A stretch of 64,000 nucleotides of DNA, from positions 620,001 through 684,000 of the forward strand of contig CAWBZL010000004.1 in assembly GCA_963793275.1 (NCBI GenBank). Direction: 5' to 3'. The translations under genes and the position numbers were made by a program. This document shows positions 33,931 to 41,342 of the stretch, one piece after another (within the stretch, counting starts at the first letter, position 1; each line of letters begins with the position of its first letter). A model generated the notes under the pieces. The model saw only the letters and a program-made list of their open reading frames with translations, was not told where the DNA came from and made no database searches. This DNA comes from Marinirhabdus sp963793275. Its GTDB lineage: Bacteria; Bacteroidota; Bacteroidia; Flavobacteriales; Flavobacteriaceae.

Positions 33931-34638
33931 TTATTCACAAACTCTCATGCTGCTGGAAGCCATCGAAACACTAGCCAGCGATCCAACTTTATTTTCTTTT
34001 AATAAAGGCCTTATAGCATCGTTAAATAAACGTTGGGTTTCACTGGAATTAAAAATCTTTTTGATTTCTACATTTAACTGATTACCGATCTTTTTCATGA
34101 GATTTGGTATTAGATCGCCTACTCCATTGGCCGAGAGATCACCAATCATTGTAACATCAATAACCTGAAAGGAAACAGACCGTTGGTAGATCATAGGTTT
34201 TAAATAAATGCGTAAAATTTGTGGACCTTCCCAATTTACATCCGGAGCTCTACTATCTTTATATCTTTTTAAACAGCCATTACACACTCCTTTTAATTCA
34301 GATCCGTTTTTTTCAAATTTTACGTCCAATGCAATGGTATTTGTTTTAGAATCATAGAAAAAATTACTGTCCATCCTTCTCACATCTTCAAAATAATAAT
34401 TCCACGTTCGGGAAATAGGACTCACGGTTATATCTGGCATATATAAATTTTGTCGTTGTCCGTTTATAGCCAAAAAACCATCGTTTTTGTCTAGTTTAAG
34501 ATCCAACCTGGGTTTTATTTTTTTGTTTAAATAACTGGTTACTGCCCCTGTTTTTATATCGACACAGTTTTGTGCTTTTACTGCTGAAATATTCACGAAT
34601 AGAAAAGCAATGAGTAAAAAATAAATTCTTGTTTTCAT
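33931..34638 (-). CDS. Secreted protein of unknown function (cluster B only)
   Basis: A 235-residue protein with a signal peptide (about 1-22, ending VKAQ) and several Cys residues, two in VCNGCLKRYKDS. The core is beta-rich (IALDVKFEKNGSELKGVCNG, LRIYLKPMIYQRSVSFQVID), followed by helices near the C-terminus. Not recognised. It starts 30 bp after the OmpA-family gene, in the same operon, and lacks an equivalent in cluster A. Confidence 0.7.
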   Translation of the reverse strand: MKTRIYFLLIAFLFVNISAVKAQNCVDIKTGAVTSYLNKKIKPRLDLKLDKNDGFLAINGQRQNLYMPDITVSPISRTWNYYFEDVRRMDSNFFYDSKTNTIALDVKFEKNGSELKGVCNGCLKRYKDSRAPDVNWEGPQILRIYLKPMIYQRSVSFQVIDVTMIGDLSANGVGDLIPNLMKKIGNQLNVEIKKIFNSSETQRLFNDAIRPLLKENKVGSLASVSMASSSMRVCE

Positions 34639-34668
34639 AATAGTTAGTTTTAATTGAATAGTTATTTT

Positions 34669-36015
34669 TTAGATTTTAATAAACTCAACCCTTCTGTTTT
34701 GAGATTTTCCAGCATCGGTAGTATTAGTTGCTATAGGTTGAGATTCCCCTTTCCCATCTGTTTGTATCCTTCCTATATTGATGCCATATTGCTCCACTAA
34801 AATTTTTCTAACAGCCTGTGCACGCTCGCTGGATAGCTTTAAGTTGCTATTGGCATCCCCATCTGTATCGGTATGGCCAACGATCATAATGCGCATAGTT
34901 GATTCAGTTTTCATAGCTTCACCAATTTCTTGTAAAATGGCTTCACTACCACTTTTAATAGACGCGGACCCTGAGTTAAAAAGAATTGCATTGGTAGAAA
35001 AATTTCCTTTTTCCATTAGATCTTTCAAAATTCCACTTCGTTCATCGCTTGCGGTTTCTGCAATCACAAGGTTCGATATATAGAAATAAGATTCCTTTGT
35101 GATTTGTGAATTATTGGTAATAGCGTTGAAGAATAAGGCTTTGCGATACTCCGGTTCAAAGGCAGTAGGTAAATCAACTACTTTTTCATCATCAACAAAC
35201 ATCCTGATTCGTTTGCCATTGACCTCAAAAGCAACTTTAATAGCTTTATTTAGCGGTGCTTTGTATTGTATAGAATTCTTCTCATTCCCTATTTTTTTGT
35301 CAGAATAGTTTAGGGTGTAAGGGTTTTGCTTACTCCTCGAATCATCAGAATAAATGTCGAAATTTATAGTTCCATTTGACGCAATTAAATAATGAATCTC
35401 ATAAGGTTTATCGCCAAAACCTATACCTGCTCTTCTGTATTGTTTTTCAGAGGGAAGAATAATGTCACATTCAACAGTGAAGTTTTCCGGTAGTGGCTTG
35501 CTAAGTTGAACATTAACAACGCTTCCTGCAGGTATTTTCAAATAATTACTGGTAAAGCCTTTCAGTTTTTTTACTTCACCTCCTCTGTTTGAATTCCATT
35601 TGGCAGGGAAATCCCCTATTCCATCTTTTTCAAAAGCGTCGCTAAAAATAATTCGGCTTCCTCGTTTAAAATTTACCGTGTTTGAACCTACTTCTTCCAA
35701 TCCTCCGGAAGACTGTGATGTAGTAGACGTCTTATTATCATCAGTAGTAGTAGTTCCTCCGATAATGTTTCCATTCTTTTTCTTTTTATCCTTCTTTCTT
35801 TTATTTCGGCGACGTTTCGATTTCTCTTTTGGCGCTTCGATCACGGTGTCCAAAGCTCTGTCTGTAGATTTTGTAGTTTCTGTTTCTACGCGTCGTTCAA
35901 TGGTTCTTTCGGCCGCTCTTTCGGCCGCTTTCCCTAATTTTTTAAATAGTTGTGCGTGCGACGGTGTTGCTACTGCAAGCAGGCAGATCACCAATACTAA
36001 ATGTCGTGTTTTCAT
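34669..36015 (-). CDS. OmpA-family protein with lectin-like domain (cluster B)
   Basis: A 448-residue exported protein: signal peptide about 1-21, then LFKKLGKAAERAAERTIERR and a very basic Lys/Arg stretch (about 65-80), a Thr/Ser linker, a jelly-roll region (about 125-320; FSDAFEKDGIGDFPAKWNSN, DYS/IHYLIASNG-type strands) like LamG/concanavalin modules, and a C-terminal OmpA domain (IVGHTDTDGD, LSSERAQAVRKIL). The OmpA domain should hold peptidoglycan, and the jelly roll may bind a glycan. It is the counterpart of the protein at 23701, although the middle domains differ. Confidence 0.88.
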   Translation of the reverse strand: MKTRHLVLVICLLAVATPSHAQLFKKLGKAAERAAERTIERRVETETTKSTDRALDTVIEAPKEKSKRRRNKRKKDKKKKNGNIIGGTTTTDDNKTSTTSQSSGGLEEVGSNTVNFKRGSRIIFSDAFEKDGIGDFPAKWNSNRGGEVKKLKGFTSNYLKIPAGSVVNVQLSKPLPENFTVECDIILPSEKQYRRAGIGFGDKPYEIHYLIASNGTINFDIYSDDSRSKQNPYTLNYSDKKIGNEKNSIQYKAPLNKAIKVAFEVNGKRIRMFVDDEKVVDLPTAFEPEYRKALFFNAITNNSQITKESYFYISNLVIAETASDERSGILKDLMEKGNFSTNAILFNSGSASIKSGSEAILQEIGEAMKTESTMRIMIVGHTDTDGDANSNLKLSSERAQAVRKILVEQYGINIGRIQTDGKGESQPIATNTTDAGKSQNRRVEFIKI

Positions 36016-36024
36016 GAGGTTTGT

Positions 36025-36667
36025 TTATTGTTTGTTATTGTTTAGTAAATAATTTGCGATAGCATAGGAATGTTCCCGGGCACTATCTTTTAGGCTGGAA
36101 AGTTCTACAGTAGCCATTTCGGTTGGGGATGTTTCAATAGTATAAAGTATAGTAACTACGTTGTTACTTTTTTCGTTCAACATGCGAATTGGTCCTGTTT
36201 TGGTGAATCGACAAATACGTATCACCAGTTTCACTAATCCGGTATTGACTAAGCCTGGAGTCTTTTCCAAAGGTTTCGGCATTTTCTTTGGCTGCTTTAA
36301 TTTCTTTTAAAATTGTTTTATTGCCCCATGGTTGTACCGAAAATTTGAAACGCGTTTTTGTGCCATTAGCATCCATAAAACTAAAAGTGCAGTTAGTATT
36401 GTTATTCTCAATTAATTCTGAAGAAACCCCTATTGCTGTTGCTATTCCTTCTTCATCTATAAAACTGCAGTCACCGGTTTCTCTTTCAAAAAGCGAATTA
36501 TAAGTTCCATTTTGTGTAAGTGTCCCTTTCGTAGAAGCTGCTTCTGTTTTTTTTGCTGAAGATGCAGTAGGTGTGTCCTCAGTCGCAGAAGCAGCTGCAT
36601 TTCTATCTTCAGCATTGTTACAAGCGAAGAGTAGGAGGCAAAAAAAGGCTGTGAATATTGTTTTCAT
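36025..36667 (-). pseudogene. Frameshifted lipoprotein paired with fibre gene (cluster B)
   Basis: Read from the ATG at 36667 the frame gives a lipoprotein (lipobox LFAC) similar to that at 26861 up to GDTYLSIHQNRT. It then goes out of frame near 36190, where an extra A (ACCAATT for ACCATT) occurs. In the other frame the rest of the homology continues: IRMLNEKSNN...SLKDSAREHSYAIANYLLNNNKQ, ending at 36025. Corrected length is about 213 residues, equal to the intact paralogue. Either a recent mutation or a base-calling error. It lies 5 bp after the fibre gene. Confidence 0.8.
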
Positions 36668-36672
36668 AGTAG

Positions 36673-38010
36673 TTATTTTTTATTTTCTAAAATGTTTATA
36701 CGTTGTTCAAGTTTCAGAATAAGTGCTTGTTGTTCTTGTATGGCTTTTGTGAGTACCGGGATAATGTCGCTGTAATAGACACCAAGATGTTCGTTCTCTT
36801 TTTTAATGACTGTGCCACCTTCTTTCTCAAGCTCGTAACTGTGTGTTACTACAACTTCTGGTAGTATGTTACGTAATTCTTCAGCGGAAAATCCAATTTT
36901 GTCTGAGGTATCTATCCCATCTTTCCATTGGTAGGTAATAGGGTTGATCTGTAAAACTTCAGAAAGACCATACTCTAAAGATTTAATATTTTTTTTAAGA
37001 CGCGTATCGCTAGTTTGTATGGTGCCATTTATTGCCCAGACACTGCTCCATCGCTGTGCTGCATTTCCCAAAGTAAAAGCCGGAGTTCCCATAGGGTAAT
37101 ATGGTAGCCAGCTTGCATACACCGACATTTGTAAATTGCCAGAGTCCATTATGTATTCTGTAGAGCCTAGCTGAACTGCAGTTCCATTTGTAAGATCAGG
37201 TGTGTAAAAAGAAGCTACGTAATCTACCGTAACACCATTAATTGTAGCACCATTATTTGGTAAACCCACTGTTGGCGTTCCAACAGTCACGATGTCACGA
37301 CTGGCATCTATTCCAAGAGCATTAGGATTTGTGTCGGACTCTACTCTAAAATCTCGATCCAGACCCTGTTGATTAAATACCGAAACTCCGTTTGCGTCTA
37401 AATCTATAGATACATTTCCGTTTTCATAAATCCTAAATTGGCCGTCATCTCCGTTATCTATTAATGAAGCAAGTGTAATTCCTGTGGTGCTCTCATCCCT
37501 CCAAAAAACATCGCCGCCAAAATTAGCATCACCAGCACTTTCTACTGAAAAATGATTCACACCAGTATCCTGAATATGAAAATCACCAAGTCCTGTTAAG
37601 TCAATGTCTAAATCGTACACACCATTTGAGATGGTAGTATTTTGTAGTAATGAACCCCCCAGTCTAACAGCATTCCCTGTTAGGTTTAGGCCATTTTCTG
37701 CGTCCCTGTTTTGTGTCGAGAGTCTTTCCCAAAAACTTGTGTTATAATAATAGAATCCCACTCCGCCACCGCCTACAACAAGCGGATTACTATTCCATAT
37801 TAAAAGTCCATGTTCTGCGGTATTAGTGCCGTCCAGAGTACTGTTGTTAACATTTCCCAGGCTAATGGAGGGTAATAAAATTCCTTTGTCTGTTGCCGTA
37901 ATATCCAAAATTGCCGATGGATCTGGAGTGGTGGTTCCAATCCCTACCTGGCTGTACAAATGTCCTGCAAATAAACAAGCGATGAGTGTGAGGTTGATGT
38001 GTGCTTTCAT
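36673..38010 (-). CDS. Tail-fibre-type surface protein with S74 chaperone domain (cluster B)
   Basis: A 445-residue secreted fibre protein, paralogue of the one at 27558 without the 15-residue repeats. Signal peptide 1-20; N-terminal module QVGIGTTTPDPSAILDITAT; beta-rich middle; S74 chaperone from TSDTRLKKNIKSLEYGLSEV to the coiled-coil end (IQEQQALILKLEQRINILEN). The two C-terminal domains are near-identical in pattern, while the middle parts differ, as expected if the shaft or tip is the variable, target-facing part. Its ATG overlaps the stop of the 50-residue ORF at 38007. Confidence 0.88.
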   Translation of the reverse strand: MKAHINLTLIACLFAGHLYSQVGIGTTTPDPSAILDITATDKGILLPSISLGNVNNSTLDGTNTAEHGLLIWNSNPLVVGGGGVGFYYYNTSFWERLSTQNRDAENGLNLTGNAVRLGGSLLQNTTISNGVYDLDIDLTGLGDFHIQDTGVNHFSVESAGDANFGGDVFWRDESTTGITLASLIDNGDDGQFRIYENGNVSIDLDANGVSVFNQQGLDRDFRVESDTNPNALGIDASRDIVTVGTPTVGLPNNGATINGVTVDYVASFYTPDLTNGTAVQLGSTEYIMDSGNLQMSVYASWLPYYPMGTPAFTLGNAAQRWSSVWAINGTIQTSDTRLKKNIKSLEYGLSEVLQINPITYQWKDGIDTSDKIGFSAEELRNILPEVVVTHSYELEKEGGTVIKKENEHLGVYYSDIIPVLTKAIQEQQALILKLEQRINILENKK

Positions 38011-38159
38011 TTCTTAAATTTTATTATTTTAATTACTTTTTTGTTTTCCAGTAGCAAGAGGGTGTAGGTGCCTTGCTCCAGGTGGTCGACATGCAAGTAG
38101 ATTTCATTTTTTAGATCTAAAGAAATCCTACCATTGTATTGAAACCTTTTTTTATTCAT
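38007..38159 (-). CDS. Conserved 50-residue small protein, sorting-domain-like (cluster B)
   Basis: The minus strand from ATG 38159 gives 50 residues, MNKKRFQYNGRISLDLKNEI to the end KVIKIIKFKK. The stop overlaps the fibre start as ATGA. It is the same length as the ORF at 29345 and shares 24 residues, including Y.GR, IYL..., HLE.G.Y.L and KVIK.I.FKK. The preserved length and frame in two diverged clusters argue that it is translated and selected. The last 25 residues look like the end of a T9SS type A sorting domain, without signal or cargo. Confidence 0.75.
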   Translation of the reverse strand: MNKKRFQYNGRISLDLKNEIYLHVDHLEQGTYTLLLLENKKVIKIIKFKK

Positions 38160-38181
38160 GGGTTCGGGGTAGTAAGCACAG

Positions 38182-38189
38182 CAAACTTA
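38182..38189 (-). promoter_or_regulatory. -7 element of the cluster B surface operon
   Basis: TAAGTTTG on the minus strand, 22 bp before the small ORF start and about 42 bp downstream of the TGTAACA pair. Confidence 0.5.
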
Positions 38190-38230
38190 TGTAGAAGGAT
38201 GGCGGGAGGCTATAAACTATGTATCGCACC

Positions 38231-38250
38231 CTGTAACATTTGTAACAAGT
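38231..38250. promoter_or_regulatory. TGTAACA direct repeat upstream of the cluster B surface operon
   Basis: CTGTAACATT followed by TGTAACAAGT: two TGTAACA copies 9 bp apart. The same arrangement (CTGTAATAAA, TGTAACAAGT) is found at 41309-41328 before the cluster B HTCS gene, with 3 differences in about 20. A weaker TGTATCG lies 21 bp from the second copy, at 38220. Confidence 0.6.
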
Positions 38251-38283
38251 TGCGTGAAGACTAGTAAAATAAGGGTTTTGTGG

Positions 38284-41226
38284 CTATGCTTTTTTCAGGA
38301 AATCTGTAGGAGATTGTCCAAATTCCTGTTTAAAACACTTCGAAAAGTAGGATGGATCGTTAAAACCAACGGTATATCCAACTTCAGAAATGGAGATTTT
38401 ATCCTTTTCAATTAACTGCTTCGACAATTTTAAACGCTGGTTTCTAATAAACTCCGTAGTGGAATATCCGGTAAGCGCTTTTAGTTTTCGGTGGAGTTGC
38501 ATTCTGCTCACCCCCATGGCTTCACAAAACGCCGTTGCCGAAAAATCGCTATTGGTAAGTTCTTCGTTCAGGACTTTTTGAAGTCGTTCCAAAAACTGCT
38601 CGTCTGCAGAGGTGATGGCAATTTCTTTGGGAGTTAAAATAATATCCTGCGAGAAACGCTCCTGTAATTTGCGTCTGTTATCCAGCAGATTTGCAATGCG
38701 GCCTTTTAATAATTTGGAGCTAAAAGGTTTTGTAAGGTACGCATCTGCGCCTATTCCCAATCCTTCCAGTTGGTCTGTAACTTCATTTTTAGCGGTGAGC
38801 AATAATATAGGTATGTGGGACGTAATGGTATCTTCCTTACAGTTTTTTGTAAGCTCAAAACCATCTGCTATGGGCATCATAACGTCACTAATTATAATAT
38901 CCGGGATGTTTTCTTTGGCCATCGCAAAGCCTTCTTTTCCGTTGGTGGCAGTAAGTACAATGTAGGTAGTTTCAAAAATAGAAGTTACGTAGTCCCGTAT
39001 TTCTTTACTGTCGTCTACCAATAATAATACAGGGGCATCTTCGGGTGTGTTCAGTTCGGTCCCGGTCAGGACAGTGGTTTCTTTATCTATGGTTAAAATA
39101 CTGGTATATAACTGCTCGTTTAATTTTTCTGCTGAAGTATAACGGTCTTCTGATGCGGGAATATTCACTGTAAAGGTGACACCGATTTCTTCGGAAGAAG
39201 TTACGGTAACAGTTCCTTTATGTAATTGTACCAATTCCTTGGTAAGTGCCAGTCCAATTCCGGAACCGGGATTATTAGTGCGGGTTTGGTAAAAACGAAT
39301 AAAAATAGCTTGTTGCTCTTTTTCCGAAAGCCAGATTCCTGTGTTACAAACAGTGAAGGTAAGTGCCCCATTGGCAATAGCAGATTTTACTGTTATCGTT
39401 GCACCGTCCGGGCTGTACTTAAATGCATTTCCTAGTAAATTAACACACACCTTCTCCATAATATCCTGATCTATCCAACCGGGTTTTTCCGTAGTTTGAA
39501 GGTCTATGTTATAGGAATTATTTTTTCCTGAAGCCACGTACTGAAAAGATTCCACCTGTGCCGTCAAAAACGAATTCAAATCTGTAGGTTGTACCTGTAG
39601 TTTCATGGCACCACTTTCTAACTTTGAAAGTGCCAAAAGCTGTTCTACTAACCCTTCCAGACGTTCTGTATTTCGTTGCGCTGCCAATAAGTTTTTTCGC
39701 TGGTTTCCTTGTAAAGAAGTTTGTTCCAGCTGGTCTTCTAAAGGCCCTTTAATTAATGATAAGGGAGTTCTGAATTCGTGAGAAATATTGGCGAAAAAGG
39801 TGGATTTTGCCTTGTCCAGCTCTTGTAATTTATGGTTTGTTTTTTGCCTGTTGCGGTATTGAAAGAAAAAGAATAATCCTGCCAACGTGGTAACACCAAG
39901 TCCCGCTAACAATAAGTTTCGCTGATTTGCCTTTTGTTGCTCGGCTAATTCGTTTTGAGAAGTTAAGAGGAGGATTTCACGGTCTTTACTTTCGGTTTCG
40001 TAAATGGCTTCAATCTCTTTAATTTTTTCTGCACTTTGCACACTTTGAAGCGAATCCTGAAGCATTTTTGCTCGATTCCCAAATTTATATGCCTCTTTGT
40101 AATCTCCTTTTTGGCTAAATGCCTGTGCTTTATAGAATAATAATTCCTGTCTTAGTTTACTGTTTTGGGCATTAAGATTCAGTGAATTGGCTTCTTCAAT
40201 ATAGTAAAGTGCTTTTTCTGGTTGATTTTTTGAAAGTTCCAGCTTTGCAATTTCTAATGCCCCTTGGGCTGCTTCAAATGGGAGATCGTTGTCTTTATGG
40301 ATGGTGAAACTTTCAGTGAAAAATGTTTCAGCTTTTATTGGGTTGTTCTTTTTTAATTCAATTTGTCCCAGAAAGTTGGCTATTTCTGCTACCAAACGCA
40401 TGTCCTGTGCTTTTTTGAAGTAGTTGTAAGAATTGGTGAGAATGCTGTCTGCCGCCTCAATTCTTTCGGTTTGTAAATAGGTGTTTCCCAAATACACGTT
40501 GGTGGTGTTTTTATAAAATTGGGATGCACCTTCCGGAAGTTTTGAAAACTGGTCATTTGCTTTTTCAAATTGTTCGATAGCTGAAGGAAATTCCTTTAAT
40601 TCCAGATAAATATTCCCAAGATTTTGATAGGCAGCTGCGATAATATCTGGCCTTAGCACTAATTTTCTGTGCATAGAATCTACTTTGAGCAGCGTCACAA
40701 TGGCTTTATTTAATTCATTTTTTCTTGAATATGCCGTGGCCAGGGCAATATGGGAGTCTGCAGTAATAATGTCTTCGGTGGCTCCATTTTTTTTAATACT
40801 GGCGATGGCTTTTTTGCTGAGTACAATAGAGCTGTCCATTTTTCCTAACAAATAATACGTGCGTCCCAGGTTGTTATAGGCACGTCCTTTGCCAATATCG
40901 TAGTCCAGTTTTTTAGAAAGCGCGAGAGATGCATTAAAATAGATAATGGCAGTATCTATTTGTTGCACGCGCTTAAAACAGGCGCCCAAAAAATAGTCTG
41001 CATCTGCAATACCTTTACCGTAGTTTAATTGTGTTGCGAGCGTTTTAATTTTATGACCATAAAAAAGCGCACTATCCGGAATTGGATTTACATATCTCGA
41101 TAGTTTTGTACGGTAAGAGGCTATTTGAAGAGAGTCTTTTTCGCTAATTGTTTCTACATAGGTTTGCTGTTGCGCTACGCAAAAAAAAGAACATAGGAGA
41201 CTGCTTAAAATGAAAAGCTTTTTCAC
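38284..41226 (-). CDS. Hybrid two-component regulator with TPRs (HTCS, cluster B)
   Basis: A 980-residue paralogue of the regulator at 29643 with the same order: signal peptide (about 1-18), TPR repeats (about 70-400), membrane segment (about 435-455), kinase with His at about 482 (FFANISHEFRTPLSLIKG), ATPase domain (NLLGNAFKYSPDG, GSGIGLALTKEL), receiver with Asp at about 780 (PDIIISDVMMPIADG) and AraC HTH (MGVSRMQLHRKLKALTG, FNDPSYFSKCFKQEFGQSP). The cytoplasmic parts are far more alike between the two than the TPR sensors, so the two probably sense different signals. It precedes the cluster B operon, which carries its own version of the TGTAACA site. Confidence 0.93.
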   Translation of the reverse strand: MKKLFILSSLLCSFFCVAQQQTYVETISEKDSLQIASYRTKLSRYVNPIPDSALFYGHKIKTLATQLNYGKGIADADYFLGACFKRVQQIDTAIIYFNASLALSKKLDYDIGKGRAYNNLGRTYYLLGKMDSSIVLSKKAIASIKKNGATEDIITADSHIALATAYSRKNELNKAIVTLLKVDSMHRKLVLRPDIIAAAYQNLGNIYLELKEFPSAIEQFEKANDQFSKLPEGASQFYKNTTNVYLGNTYLQTERIEAADSILTNSYNYFKKAQDMRLVAEIANFLGQIELKKNNPIKAETFFTESFTIHKDNDLPFEAAQGALEIAKLELSKNQPEKALYYIEEANSLNLNAQNSKLRQELLFYKAQAFSQKGDYKEAYKFGNRAKMLQDSLQSVQSAEKIKEIEAIYETESKDREILLLTSQNELAEQQKANQRNLLLAGLGVTTLAGLFFFFQYRNRQKTNHKLQELDKAKSTFFANISHEFRTPLSLIKGPLEDQLEQTSLQGNQRKNLLAAQRNTERLEGLVEQLLALSKLESGAMKLQVQPTDLNSFLTAQVESFQYVASGKNNSYNIDLQTTEKPGWIDQDIMEKVCVNLLGNAFKYSPDGATITVKSAIANGALTFTVCNTGIWLSEKEQQAIFIRFYQTRTNNPGSGIGLALTKELVQLHKGTVTVTSSEEIGVTFTVNIPASEDRYTSAEKLNEQLYTSILTIDKETTVLTGTELNTPEDAPVLLLVDDSKEIRDYVTSIFETTYIVLTATNGKEGFAMAKENIPDIIISDVMMPIADGFELTKNCKEDTITSHIPILLLTAKNEVTDQLEGLGIGADAYLTKPFSSKLLKGRIANLLDNRRKLQERFSQDIILTPKEIAITSADEQFLERLQKVLNEELTNSDFSATAFCEAMGVSRMQLHRKLKALTGYSTTEFIRNQRLKLSKQLIEKDKISISEVGYTVGFNDPSYFSKCFKQEFGQSPTDFLKKA

Positions 41227-41308
41227 GAGTTAGGCTTGTTGTTAGGAAGTTTTTTAAAGAACTTCTACATTAAAGATATGCAATATTATGCAAATCAGCC
41301 TTTTGAGA

Positions 41309-41338
41309 CTGTAATAAATGTAACAAGTATAGGTTACA
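41309..41338. promoter_or_regulatory. TGTAACA operator upstream of the cluster B HTCS
   Basis: TGTAATA at 41310 and TGTAACA at 41319 form a 9-bp direct repeat, followed by an inverted GGTTACA at 41332. It lies 84-112 bp before the HTCS start, between that gene and the stop of the preceding gene. It matches the cluster B operon site at 38231 more closely than either cluster A site. Confidence 0.6.
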
Positions 41339-41342
41339 TTGG

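Noticed and set aside
27558..41226. Prophage interpretation of the tail-fibre genes
   Set aside because: The S74 chaperone is also used by bacterial surface fibres. Signal peptides, lipoproteins and HTCS regulators are present, and no capsid, terminase, integrase or baseplate gene is visible.
23016..41226. Polysaccharide-utilisation locus because of the HTCS genes
   Set aside because: No SusC, SusD or glycoside hydrolase genes lie beside them, and the sensor domains are TPR-type.
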